Assembly (NCBI RefSeq): GCF_000471905.2
Contig: NW_006495778.1
Span: 3,439,641 to 3,503,640 of the forward strand
DNA length: 64,000 bases
Direction: 5' to 3'
Source of the DNA: Amborella trichopoda
Taxonomy: Eukaryota > Streptophyta > Magnoliopsida > Amborellales > Amborellaceae
Part shown: positions 31,818 to 43,002 of the stretch, piece after piece
Position numbering within the stretch: position 1 is the stretch's first letter
Layout: each line of letters begins with the position of its first letter
The notes under the pieces: model-generated
What the model was told of the DNA's origin: nothing
Database searches by the model: none
The model's input: only the letters and a program-made list of their open reading frames with translations
Translations under genes and position numbers: made by a program

Positions 31818-33405
31818 TGCAATCGAGATGATTGCGCTCGATTATCTGAAGCAATCGGATCGCAATAAGAAGAAGAAGAACTATCTTGTCTAAGTTTTTG
31901 TTTTTTTAGAGTCTTAATTTTTTTTATGAGTATTTTTTTTTCTTTTGTAATGAGTCCCTTTATTAAGTTTAGGAAGATGTCTCTTTTTTGGAAATCTTTC
32001 TTTTGGTAGGGACATTTTCTTTTTGTTTGCAATAGTTAGCCTTATTCTGAAGGTACTATTTTCACATGGTAGCGACTATTATTACTATTATTGAAGGGTG
32101 TGATTTGTACATAGTGGAAGCTCTAAACAACCAAAATATAGCGTACCTTCAAATAGTATCGAGAAATGCGGTTTGAATACTAGAAATCTTTGTGATAGTC
32201 TTAAAATATATTTTCATATCTAATTATAAAATTTAAAGCATAAAAAATAATGTAGATTGAGCTGTTCTATGAAAACTTGAAAATCTTGAAAATTGACGGT
32301 CCAAAAATACAATACTAGATACACTATTTCAAAAACTTGAAATCTATTTTTTTCTCATATCCATGTATCTTAACGTCGAGATGATAAATTTGAGGATGTT
32401 TGGGCTTCAAAACATCATCTTCTAGTCGAATTAAGGTGCACTTTAATTTGATTTTTTAGACCCTCGAAAAACTTTTTCCTTAAAAGAAAGAGGTTTATTT
32501 TGGGCAGGCACGTGAGTTGGATTTGTCAAAAGGTAAGGTGGTAAGTTTTCTTTTTTAAAAAGACTTTCCTTTGGAAGATAAAAGATATGTTTTAGTAGGA
32601 GCAAGGCCTATCTTTGGAAGTGGCATGGAAAGGGCAAAGAATATTTTGGAGATGGGAAGTTAACAGAAGGGAAATTTGCTAAAACCCCCCAAGATGGACT
32701 TTTTACCCACTTTACACTCCACTCAACTTTTCCTAGCAACTCTCTCCCCCCCTCAAAAAATATTGTTTTCTAGCTAATACCTCCCTACACAAAAAGTTCA
32801 TTTATTTTGGAGGAAAATACCCTTCCCTCACGTAACAAATTATGTTCGTTAGGGATGGCAGTCCGGCATTTTGAACAACCGGTCCGGTGATTTTTTTTGC
32901 TGGAATGGGCAGTCCAGCGTTTTATGGTGGCGGTTCGGCGATTATGTTTTTACTGGAATGAGCGGTCCGGCATTTGGAAGTTACGGTCTGGCATTTTGAA
33001 GTTGCGGTCTAGCATTTTGAAGGGGCAGTCCGGTGTTTTGATATGGTAGTCCGGAATTTGTAGGGGCAGTCCGATGTTTTGAAGTACGTCAGACTGAGCA
33101 GCCCGACATTTTGAAGTACGTCAAACTGAGCAATCCGGCGTTTCCTTTTATCGGGATCTGAAATGATATCATGTGAAGAGAGGGTATTTTCGTCAAAAAA
33201 GATGTAACTTTTTGAGTTGGGGGGTATTAGTTATAAAATATGGTTTTTGAAAAAAATAAGTGAAGAAAGTTTAGGGTGGGGGAAGAGTGTCTAACAAATA
33301 TATTTTTGGGGGTTTTTAGCAATTTTCCCTTAAAAGAATGTAAGGCTCTAAATGGATTTTTGGTTGGTTGGATGTGAATAAAGAAGTTGACGTTTTACAA
33401 AGTGT

Positions 33406-33440
<35 letters not shown>

Positions 33441-33609
33441 TTTTGTGGGTTTTTTTCCTTATTCCCTCTTGTGGTTGTGGCCAATGTAGTGGAGGATTTA
33501 AATCCACATGTTTTGCTATATTTTGATTTATTTTTAAATATTTTTTTCTCTCTCTAAAATGTGGTTGTATTTGTTGGGTATTGACTACCAGTAATTTTCT
33601 GCTGCGTCA
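31818..33609 (+). repeat. 3' LTR of the Ty3/gypsy element
   Basis: A purine-rich AAGGGAGGATA (31806-31816) is a likely polypurine tract, directly followed by TGCAATCGAGATG as LTR start. The LTR ends at about 33606-33609 in CTGCTGCG/TCA, matching the 5' LTR end. It contains a MITE at 32669-33329 and about 450 bases near 32054-32500 that the 5' LTR lacks. An AG microsatellite lies at about 33407-33436. Confidence 0.75.
32669..33329. mobile_element. GGGAAAATT-family MITE in the 3' LTR
   Basis: Starts GGGAAATTTGCTAAAACCCC and ends TTTTTAGCAATTTTCCC, with inverted arms of about 150 bases. The flanking 9-mers TTAACAGAA (32660-32668) and TTAAAAGAA (33330-33338) agree at eight of nine positions. The 5' LTR keeps the unduplicated site TTAAAAGAA at 23395-23403. 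The centre holds about twelve repeats around GTCCGGCATTTTGAAG. Confidence 0.9.
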
Positions 33610-33749
33610 CATGAGAATCTTGAATCTTAAACCCCTACTCCAAAACGCTAGTCTCCCTTCGTACATGACTTTTTAGGCATATCCGGGGTGTGTTCAATTC
33701 AATTTTTTGTAGTCCCTAGGTTGTTCTCAAAATCAGGGGTTTTAAAGTA
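33610..33749. other. Short spacer right of the Ty3/gypsy element
   Basis: About 140 bases between the 3' LTR and the next MITE. No feature was recognised. Confidence 0.5.
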
Positions 33750-34760
33750 GGGAAAATTGTAGAAAAGCCCTAAAAGTAGACTTTTTTGGCAATTTACCCC
33801 CAACCTTTTTTCTTAGTAACTTTTTCCCCAAAACCAAAATTTATTACAAATACCCCCCAAGGCTAAATGTTGTCTTTTTTTGGATGAAAATACCCTTCCC
33901 ATACATTGTCGTGCTTAACAAATCAATTTGCCAGCTATTGACTGACCCTATTAATACTTACATCAGACCGCAATTGTAAATTATCGGATTCCATCCTTTC
34001 TATTGGACTACAATTGTGAATTGCCGAACCACTTATTCCAGAATCACATATGCCAGACTACACTTGTTAACTACCAGACCGTTTATTCCAAACACAATTG
34101 TGCCAAACCGTAGCTTCTTAATTAATCCAAAAACACATGTTGGACCTCACTTGTTTTATCGGACCACTTACTCCAAACACTATAGTGCCGGACCGTAGCT
34201 TCTAAATGCCAGACCACCCATTATTATAGTAACATAAGCGTCAGACCTCCACTTTAAAACATCGGACTGCCTCTACTCCAATAATAAAGACTGTCGAACC
34301 GCCAAATGCCGGATTGTTCCAAGGGAATGCCGGACCGTGACTTTGAAATGCCAGACTGCCCCTTCTTCCAGTAAGTTATGTGTCGGACCGCAATAGTCAA
34401 GTGTCGGACCGCCCCTTTTTCCAGTAAGACGTATGCCAAACCGCAACAATGAAGTGCCGTATCGCCCCTTATTCTAGTGACAAATGTGTCGGACCACAAT
34501 AGTCAAGTGTCGGACCGCCCCTTTTTCTAGTAAGCCATCTGTCGGACTGCAATAGTGAAGTGTCGAACTGCCCCTTATTCGAGTAACAAATGTACCAAAC
34601 AACTATTGAAATGTCAGACCGCATCTTAATTCCATTAACTTTTTGCCGGGCTGCTCTATAGTGAAGTGTCAAACCATGTTCTTGAAGTGTCGGACCACGT
34701 TTTTGAAGTGTCGGATAGCCCTCTTAAAATTGTCGAACCGCCCTTTGTTTTTTTCGGATA
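33750..34760. mobile_element. GGGAAAATT-family MITE, right end missing
   Basis: Begins GGGAAAATTGTAGAAAAGCC, with the same TTACCCCC, AAATACCCCCC and GAAAATACCCTTCCC blocks as the other family members. The body (33905-34760) is an array of more than twenty GTCGGACCGC or GCCGGACCG motifs, opposite in orientation to those in the other copies. I found no matching right arm, so the element is truncated or rearranged at about 34760. Confidence 0.75.
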
Positions 34761-35372
34761 ATGAATTTGTAAGATCCAAGCACCAAGTTTCAAGGCAGAA
34801 TTATGAGGGTTTTGCAACCAAGACATCTTTGTTCGTATTCACAAAATACTCGCCATAGACATATCCTACAAGTAAACAAAGAAGATATATATCTATCGGT
34901 TGTGTTCCAATTATGTGATTCATTTTCGTTACAATCATCCAGTCCGTTCTCATCAGATCATTCTTGGGACAAGCTAGAGAAATTCACTTATCACCATGGT
35001 ACCAACCAACTTCAGATTCCTAAACTCTGCTATGGTGATTTTGGATTGTTCAGATTTTGTCTTTAAATATTTAGCATTGGTTCCATAGACCAAGTGAGAT
35101 CAAGCTAAACATCAAAATACATAACAACCATATCATTTACTTAGCATATATTTCAAACATACATATCAAACTCAAAACTATATATCAACTAAAAAATACA
35201 TCTAAAAAATAGGTTTATAGCCTTTGCAACTAGCATTATGCCTTTTCACACAAACGTGATAAAAAAATAAATTCATTCAGATATGAAACTAAAAAATACA
35301 TCTGATTCAACATCAGATAAAAAAATACATGTCAAACTAAAAAATACATATTAGTCGCTTTCTTCGCGTCAG
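34761..35372. other. AT-rich stretch left of the MULE-2 PMD tail
   Basis: No gene is supported. A plus-strand frame at 34803-35066 has no motif I recognise. AAAAATACATCT-type phrases recur near 35192-35340. The left end of MULE-2 should lie somewhere here, but I could not find a terminal inverted repeat matching the right side. Confidence 0.4.
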
Positions 35373-36267
35373 CTATTTTTTGCCTAGCTTGCAATACTCT
35401 TTCCCTTCACATCGGGTTCCTCCATAGTCCTTCCCTCTAGACATCCCCCTCTCTTCGCGATCGCAAATTCTTTCCCTCGTTGACAACTTTAATCTGGTAA
35501 TTTGTTCTCTTTGTTCTCCTCTCATTGTCCTCATGGTTTCGCTTTCCTCATCTCCACCATCTCTTTCATTCTTCATCTCCACCATCTCCCTCCTCGCTCT
35601 CGCTTTCCTCTTCTCCACTATCTCCCTCTACGCTATTGCTTTCCTCACCTTCACCATCTCTCTCCTCGCTCTTGCTTCCGCCATCTCCCTCCACCATCTC
35701 CTTGCCACCTGTCTTTACAGGAGTGTTATACAATAGGAAATCGTGGGTTGCATGTACATAATGTCTAGATTCCCCTGCTAATACTTCACCACTAAGTGCA
35801 GTTTGTAGCATCCCCATACAAATTAATCGCTGCAAGTAGACAATAAAAAAACAAAATAGATAATTAGTTTGAATGCATATTAAGTCAATAAAAATTACAA
35901 TACGTAAATTAAATAATATATCAATCTCAAGTCGTCACGATGGCCTATGGAGCATTTTATATGTGATTGCGTCGAAGAGGGGGGCACATGGGGGTATTTC
36001 TATATCTAGGGGTGAACGTATTGTACAAGGCCATAAAATCTTTTATAGGAATTCAACCATATTTATCCACTACTGCCTTGACAACATTGAGTTCATATTG
36101 CCCCCAGTCTTTTATCTTGCTACTCAAGTCATCAATCCAATTTGTGAGGTGTATACTAACCTTCGCTCTCCTATCCCACTTGGGAGGCCTAACAGGGCAT
36201 CTTCCCAAATTGTTGCAGCACACGATTAGACATATAGTACTCTGCAATGTAGAAACTTATCAGATAT
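35373..36267 (-). pseudogene. MULE-2 PMD gene, C-terminal part
   Basis: Read downward from 36267: FYIAEYYMSNRVLQQFGKMPC (split by a frame change), then PPKWDRRAKVSIHL, KIKDWGQ and LYNTFTPRYRN. This follows the order of a PMD C-terminal region, as in MULE-1 (VLRQFELRQAIP, KDWHDRLQYR). A well-formed acceptor (TATTGTCTACTTGCAG, ending at 35830) precedes a last exon starting LICMGMLQTALSGEV. The last exon ends in a highly acidic tail repeated about every 13 residues (EGDGGSKSEERDGEGEE). The left edge of the tail is approximate. The gene continues at 47606 on the far side of an LTR element. Confidence 0.75.
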
Positions 36268-36272
36268 GATCG

Positions 36273-37946
36273 GCACAACGTGTTGTTGGGTATACTTTTA
36301 TCATAAACAAGACCAGATACATTGATCTAGTTGCTAATGGCTCATACTTTGCCCTTGGAAAGTATAAACACTTAACCCCAATGAGAGACTAAGAATAAAC
36401 CACTTAAATACATGCAGAGAACATACGATGGATAACTATGGTTCTTATTAACGTCATTTAAGTGAGCTTCATTTGACCATGTTCAAAGCATACCCTAGTC
36501 TATGGATCTTAGGATTAAACTAAGGACTATCAAAGAGGTAGTCTGAAGTTGCTCAGAGATGACTGAACTCATCTCAGTCTCAACGACAGTATCAAGCTGT
36601 TCAGAGATGGCTTAACCCATCTCAATCTCAACAGCTTTCTCAAGCTGCACAAATATGGCTTAACCTATCTCAGTCTCAATAGCAGTCTAAAGCTGCACAG
36701 AGATGGTGTAACCCATCTCAGTCTCAACGACAATCTAAAGCTGCCTAGAGATGACTTAACCTATCTCAGTCTCAAAGACAGTCTCAGGTTGCCTAGAGAT
36801 GGATTAGCTCATCCCAGTCTCAAGGACAGTCTAAAGCCGCTCAGGGATGGCTTAACCCATCTCATTCCACAAAAGTCTTGAATCGTCCAACTATGGCTTA
36901 ACCCATTGTCAATATCATTGTTCAGTAGTTAAAGCCTTAAAAGCTCTGCGGATTGTACGAATTATCGGTTACCGCAAAAGAGGGATTGTTTCTTTGGAAC
37001 AATGAATATCTCATCAAGTCAACACCGTTGAATTTTGAGCTCCTTACTTTTTTACCCTTAAAAGGTGTAGCATGGATTGAGTTGAACAATGGAAGTGGTT
37101 ACATCCCATTGACAACAACGATGATGATAATAATGAATCTATGATTTTTCTCCCGTGAGATCATGAGGTTGGTAAGGTCGAAATTTGTAACACAAGCATC
37201 AACGATTGTATCTACGAGAACAACCTAGTAGTGAGATAAAAACATGAAATGATATATACAAGAGGTAAACAACATTATGAAGATAAAGATCGCACCTTGC
37301 AAGATCTGTGATTCAAATGATTAGATAAACTCAGGATGAGGATAGAGAGTGAAGATGAGAAATGCATGGTTATCCCTTGAACAACCATAGTTTAGCACTA
37401 TAAGAAGCAGTCCGTCTCGATTAAAGAGGAGGTCATACTTTTTTAATAGACACAGTCTAGTAGAGGTAAAGAGTTCTTCAGAGGTTTTACTTCGGTAAGA
37501 ACTAAGAGTAGAAAAGAGAGTGATATTCAAGATACAAAGAGAGAGAGAATCGTTTCCTATGACTCATTTGAGATCCATTCTCTTAAGAAGCCCAAACTCG
37601 AAGGATAATGTCCCTGCATATATCTACAGGTATATGGGCTGATATGCCCTCGATGTTATCCTTTCCCTTTAACATGTCTATATTTTCTTCTTTAGAAACG
37701 AATGTATTGATTTCAAAGCCAGAATCAAAGGTGTTCAGATTATTTTAATTCTTCAAGTTGATGTAAAATGTAATAGAGGATTAAACCTCTGGAATTGCTC
37801 AGTATCCAGTATAAATAATAAAACCTATGTTTTTGATATGAAGTGCATGAGTGAATTTGGCCTCAAATGTCTTGTCCTCTGGTTTTCTATCTGAAGTCTA
37901 ATGTTTGTCTAAACATTCTCGCATTTCTTAACGCATCTACATTTCA
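36273..37946 (+). repeat. 5' LTR of the TR-GAG-like element
   Basis: From TGTTGGGTATACTTTTATC (36284) onward it matches 45947-47600: AACATACGATGGATAACTAT, then a 48-bp minisatellite, CAACCATAGTTTAGCACTAT, TCTACATGT/AGGTATATGGGC, and the end TTAACGCATCTACATTTCA at 37946. The LTRs differ by a segment of roughly 290 bases near 37080-37370 present only here, and by minisatellite copy number. Confidence 0.85.
36545..36915 (+). repeat. 48-bp minisatellite, ~8 units (5' LTR)
   Basis: Units carry AGAGATGGCTTAACCCATCT followed by CAGTCTCAACGACAGTCTAAAGCTGC. The GAGATGG...CCATCTC arms form a 7-base hairpin in each unit. Because 48 is divisible by three, open frames appear, but no protein is implied. 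Confidence 0.9.
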
Positions 37947-37961
37947 GAGCGACCATATATC

Positions 37962-37980
37962 TGATGACTCCATTGGGGAC
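37962..37980 (+). promoter_or_regulatory. Probable primer binding site
   Basis: TGATGACTCCATTGGGGAC lies 15 bases after the 5' LTR end. It resembles the TGGxGACTCCxxTGGGGAC site of non-chromoviral Ty3/gypsy (Tat-type) elements, with one change in the first bases. The family assignment is from recall. Confidence 0.6.
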
Positions 37981-38579
37981 TACATTTCTACTATGATAGA
38001 GTCTAGGAAGTCGAATGTCTCTCTCTGAATATGTATTTATTCACGATCTTTTCCACATTAGTCTCATGTCTTTTTATTTACCCTGACGAGCGAACCCCTG
38101 TGTTAGTCACAAGTCGTCAGAAGTAACCATTGCGACTGTAATTGGCATCCTTCCAGGTGGGAACATTGAAAGTTCTACTACATTCCTCCCCAATCAAGGG
38201 TCAAGCTGCTTTCCCTAAAGCTACGTCTAGCCTGCCTGCTGGAAAGGTAGCGATCGAAGGATAAGGAACCAAACCACGAACTTCAAAGGTTAGAATGATG
38301 AGAAAATGTCGCCCTCAAGTGGACTTGGTCCCAGGTAGCAGACCATTGAGGGTGATCTTGATTTACCCCAACCAACGCCCGCTGGTAAAAGCCGACATGG
38401 TGTTATCAGTTGCAATGTCAAGACAAACGCTGCCGTTGCATTCTGTGAACTCAGCCATTCCTGCGCAAAAGGAGAGGGGCTGAGCTATTCCTGTGAGGCC
38501 TAAACCACAATCCCTACTGTCTTAGCACTCCACTCCTGTACCTCAAGGCTCCCATTTCTTGCTTTTCATCATATGAGTT

Positions 38580-39075
38580 CCACGCTTAGCTATCAAGGAC
38601 ACTCATCGACTAGAGATTAGAAACCTCACGATGCTAATCTACCTAGGTCACTGTACTTAGCCTGCAGGTTGGCGGTTAGATATTTCCGTGACAATAAATC
38701 GCCTGACTCACATGACACTCGTTTGTCAGCGGTTAGATGTTTCCATGACGCTAATATATTCGACTCACATGACACTCATCAGCTGGCCGTTAGAAATCCT
38801 CATGATGCTAATCTGCCTAGATTGTCGTACTCAGCCCATAGGTCGGTGATTAGACGTTTTCAGGCCGCTAAGTCATTGACTCATGTGACACTCATCGGCT
38901 GATGCTTAGAATTCCCCTTGAGCCTAATCTATCTAGATCACCATATGCAGCCCACAGGCCCGTGGTTAGACGTTTCCACGACGTTAACTTGCCCGATTCG
39001 TGTGGTACTCATTGCCTAGCGCATAGAAGTTCCCGCGACGACAAGCCACCCAGATCACCTCGTGCTGTTTGTTGA
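38580..39075 (+). repeat. ~58-bp tandem repeats, ~8 units
   Basis: GGTTAGACGTTTCCACGACGCTAA-type units occur near 38616, 38675, 38733, 38787, 38850, 38907, 38966 and 39025, with CTGACTCACATGACACTCATCGGCTG between them. They lie between the PBS and gag of the LTR element. The frame at 38669-38902 is a by-product of the repeats. Confidence 0.85.
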
Positions 39076-39369
39076 CAGATCGCCAGAGTAGAGCACGATT
39101 TGAGGCAAGGTGATTACAATCCTCCTCATGTTCCCAAGGCAGAGTCCAAGAGGTGCAATCAAGCCCATAAGGCACATGTTAAGATAGTTCTCAGTCATGT
39201 GCATGGAGTTCTTACTCAATATGTCCTGGACAAAGCAAGGGAAGTCGTTCGAATAGATCCATGTCGTATGAACAATAGATGACCATATCAAGGCCGGGAA
39301 CTTGGATCAATTTGGAGGAAAATTTCGCAAGACCTAGGAGACAAGCTCCTCGAAATATAACATCGAAAT

Positions 39370-41030
39370 ATGATCGGGGCGACAACCCAACAGCCCGATG
39401 AAACTGAGGAGACCCCTAAGGGCAAGATGGCCATGAGTTTTAATGACATCTCATCCCTCTCGTCAAATGAGGAGCCTCCACCTGCCAAACCTCTTGCAAA
39501 GAGGGCGAGACATCATCAAACCATCGAGAATCCTCATGTCACTTGTAGCATGTCCAAGGCCCAGAAGGACCCCGTTGTGCCTACGTTGTCTTTCCATTTT
39601 AACTTCCCGGAATTCACCGCACCAGTCTCAGATAATGAATCCACTAGACCATTTGAGCAAGACCCTGTTGTAAGCGTGATGATGGGTGGAATGGGGAAGG
39701 GCCTGCATGAAGCTGAAGAAATGGAGCGCCTTAAGGCTGAGCTAGCCCAAAAAGAAGTGGAATTCGAAGCGCAGACGGCCGAGCTAGAGATGTTGAGAGC
39801 TACTAATGCGACTCCCAATCCCAGTGGCCCTTTAAGGCCTCAATCCTCAAATCTAGCTATGGAGAACCGTCATCCCCTAAGCCTACGTCGCATACAACTC
39901 ACACCTCCTTAATAGAGGCGACGGTGCGGAATTTAGTAATGTAGAAACTGCGAGCAATCCACATTTTGGGGGTATAAACCCTCCACACCTATCGGAAACC
40001 ATACCCATCATATGTCAATGAAGTGTCATATCCCTCAGGATACCAGCGTCCCAAATTCTCGAAGTTTGATGGGCAAGGCTCCCCTCATCAACACTTGGCC
40101 CATTTTGTATCAGTATGTGCGGACTCAGCCAGTAACGGGAACCTCTTGATGCGACAATTTGTAATGTCACTATCAAGCCCAGCCTTCGCTTGGTACTCTC
40201 GACTGCTTCCTGAGATTATATTTACGTAGAAGCAAATGCAAGAAGCATTCTTGGCGAGGTTTCACAACACAAAAAGGGTGGTCCACTTGGCTTAACTTCT
40301 CAACATGAAGCAAAATGATCATGAGCCCTTTCAACAATATATCACTCAGTGGAGGAATCTAAACATAAGGCAGGCAATTTTACTCCTTGAAGACCATGAG
40401 GTACTCATGCACATTAAAATTAGAAGAGCCGACATTGCCGTACACCTGCACGCTTCCAAATCCCAGAACTTCAATGACATGGTAACTAATGCAATTAACC
40501 TAAAAAGTCTTCTGGAGGGTTTTGGCCTATGCCCAAAGCTAGTAACCATTAGGAAGGACGTGGATAGAGGCAAAACCAAAGTCACTCAAACCAAAAATTC
40601 CATGACTACTTCGGTGGTCACCCAATAGGGGGAGGTAAGAACTATCCACCACTCTAAAATTATGATTTTTCACAGAGGGCAGGACGTGGATGAGGAAGAG
40701 GCAGATACCGCAGATGCATTGACAAGGAGTAGTCTTTCAATAAAGACCAAGTTCCTGCGATCTTTGAAAAACTTCTAGCTGTTGGAACCATCACGCTTCC
40801 CTGCCAAGATATCCCAAGCAGTTCGATCAAACAGACCGAACCGACTACTGCCTGTTTCATTGGATGGGAGGACATGTGATACAAGATTTCTATCCTTTAA
40901 AGGATATCATCGCGGACCTCATTAAGGAAGGAAAGCGCAAGTTTGCTGAGCAAGAAACATCAGAGGTCGAGATGGTGGCGGCAAACATGGTTTCTGTTAT
41001 GACTAATGAAGCTAAGCGCCTATGAGTAGC
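39370..41030 (+). pseudogene. gag-like region of the TR-GAG-like element
   Basis: An open frame at 39370-39912 has a proline- and serine-rich N-terminal part and a coiled-coil segment EEMERLKAELAQKEVEFEAQ (residues about 117-136). A gag core follows from 40023: FSKFDGQGSPHQHLAHFVSV, then MSLSSPAFAWYSRL, and MKQNDHEPFQQYITQWRNL from 40305. A FHWMGGHVIQDFYPLKDII segment (about 40855-40910) resembles the linker after gag in Tat-type elements, with zinc-binding cysteines lost. There are a few stops and frameshifts. Confidence 0.75.
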
Positions 41031-42419
41031 TGAGAACCTCTTAGATCAAGGGCCCTACGACTTTGATCAGGCCATGATACCACATATATTAGCATCTTCT
41101 CATCATGGGACTTATACCCCTTTCGAAGAGGTGGAGAACATCAAAGAGAAGGCCTCCCCCAAAAGGAGTCCCTTACTACCAATAACATTGTTCTCGTACC
41201 CACGAACTGGAAGATTGTTGGCCAGTAAAGAATTTGACACAAGAATACATAAATGAGGGGATCATAGTCATCGATCATATCCCTCCTAAAAGTTGGACCC
41301 ACCAGGTCCCCATATTGAAAAAGGTGAAAAGTTGTCCTTACCCAGAACTATTCGAGCTATGCTCAGAATACTATAGGAATCTCAACTCTTCATCCGATAT
41401 TGAGGAAGTTTTGGAGCACGGCTGAACTACTTACATAAGACGCAGCGAGAAGAAGAGTATGTAAGCTGAAGCTCTGAAAAGTTTCGATTTGAAGGAGCTG
41501 GAGATGGCACTATCGCAAGCAAAGATAACCGTGGAAGCTCCTCCCGTATCTCAAAGCATCACAAGTCGAAGTGGAAAGACAAAGAAGGGAGGTAACAAAG
41601 GCTCTCATTCAACAATACCACGTTATCTGAATTTGAAAGATTTCATTCTTAGACCCTTGATCACCTTGAATGATTTGAAGATTCGAAAGTTTGTTTGAAC
41701 CAAAAGCTAGAATTTCTCAAAAAATCAAAGAGCGAAGCCTAAGAACTCTCTGGAAGTCGAAGAAGAAGCCTCTCCTCAAAGAAGGTTCTCTTTGAAGAAG
41801 ATGCATAAGGATTCTCTGATAAAGGAGATCTGCTAGAAAGGAAATAGAAAAGATGCTAGAAATGGTTGCTTGAGGAAGAAGATTTCCAAAGCAGACGTTG
41901 AAGATGAAATAATGTGGAGGGATAGCGTTTTAAAGAGCGATATGACGCTTGGCCTCCTCATCTCGGAAACTTAAAAGTCCTGATGACGGGATAATGATGG
42001 CTGATAGACACTTTACCAAAATACCCCTCCTGAAATACAAAACTTCATTTTGTTGTATTATCATATTACCCAATTTCCCTTGGCATTATTTGAAAAGAAA
42101 GGGTAAAAATTTAAAATTTTGAATCGAATTCATCTTACATCGAATAAGCAAGAAGGTAAGAAGATAAACCGACGGTGTACGAAAATATATGTATATCTAA
42201 AAGATGCAAAAATAATGTAGAATGCAAGATTACACAACACAAGACACAGATTCAAACCGAAGAAGTTTCATTGATAGCAAAAGGGGGGAACTTAGCCCTT
42301 ACATATTGAGAAAAAGAAAAAGAAAGAAAGAAAAACAAAGGGAAAAGCAAGAAGAAGGAGAAGCTCCGTCTGCCTACGCCTTGGGGCATTATTCCTCAAA
42401 GTGAGTCATCTTGCTAATC
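41031..42419 (+). other. Region after gag, no pol domains seen
   Basis: Short frames (41074-41256, 41234-41425, 41489-41698) have no protease or RT motif that I recognise. A basic lysine-rich stretch lies at about 41570-41620. The rest is non-coding. Confidence 0.5.
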
Positions 42420-42811
42420 TTGGACAACTTCCTTAGAAGCTCCCTAACTCGTTTGACCGCTTCCCGATAGAAGTCGGACATTATTTTGGTGGTGTTCTGC
42501 CTCTCGGTGGAGACGAACTACCATTTGCCTCAGGCTTGCAATTTTCTTGGACTTTGGGTCCAGCATAAGCTCGGCTTCGAGGACCTCCTCCACAGTTATG
42601 GAGGTGATCTCAACAGCAATGCCTCCTCATAAGAAGAGACCAAACCATCAACAACAAAGGCTGTTATACACTTCTTCTTGGTCTCAAATAGACCACCAGC
42701 CATAGGAGTGTTAATATAAAGCCCCTCCTCACTCTCACTACCACAGATAGCGGTAGTAAGCTTTGGGTATAAAGAGATAGAGAGATGCTTGGGAAGAATA
42801 GGGGAAGACAT
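42420..42811 (-). CDS. Possible antisense open reading frame near the 3' end of the LTR element
   Basis: On the minus strand a frame starts MSSPILPKHLSISLYPKLTT at 42811 and stays open to 42596. After a probable single frame change, it continues with VEEVLEAELMLDPKSKKIA (about 42520-42580) and a helical, charged segment to about 42450. I recognise no domain. Some Tat-lineage elements such as Grande carry an antisense gene in this position, so it may be such a gene, but that is inference. Confidence 0.4.
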
Positions 42812-43002
42812 TTTAAAGGAGGAGACGAAGAGTTAGAAACTGTTGGGAAGATGGACTGACCACCAGGGTAGCCAACGGATTTATAGACCCCCATGAAGAA
42901 GCTAAGGGGTATTTTCCTTGGAAATGATGATGATTGTATTGGGAAATGATGGACGAGATGGTTATCCATTCTCACATTTAATTAAGATGACTGGAAAAAG
43001 TT

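Larger units (their letters stand above)
22115..33609 (+). mobile_element. Degenerate Ty3/gypsy LTR retrotransposon with nested insertions
   Basis: Two related direct repeats (22115-23660 and 31818-33609) flank a PBS, gag, protease, reverse transcriptase, RNase H and integrase in Ty3/gypsy order. The reading is full of stops and frameshifts, so it is an old, inactive copy. It contains a 3.78-kb solo LTR inside the RNase H region, one MITE in each LTR at different sites, and a third MITE in the 5' LTR. The 5' LTR appears truncated at its left end, and no target duplication was found. Confidence 0.85.

Noticed and set aside
35502..35768. Three overlapping plus-strand frames rich in S, P, L and H
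   Set aside because: They are antisense to the acidic repeat exon of the PMD gene and reflect its repeat structure.
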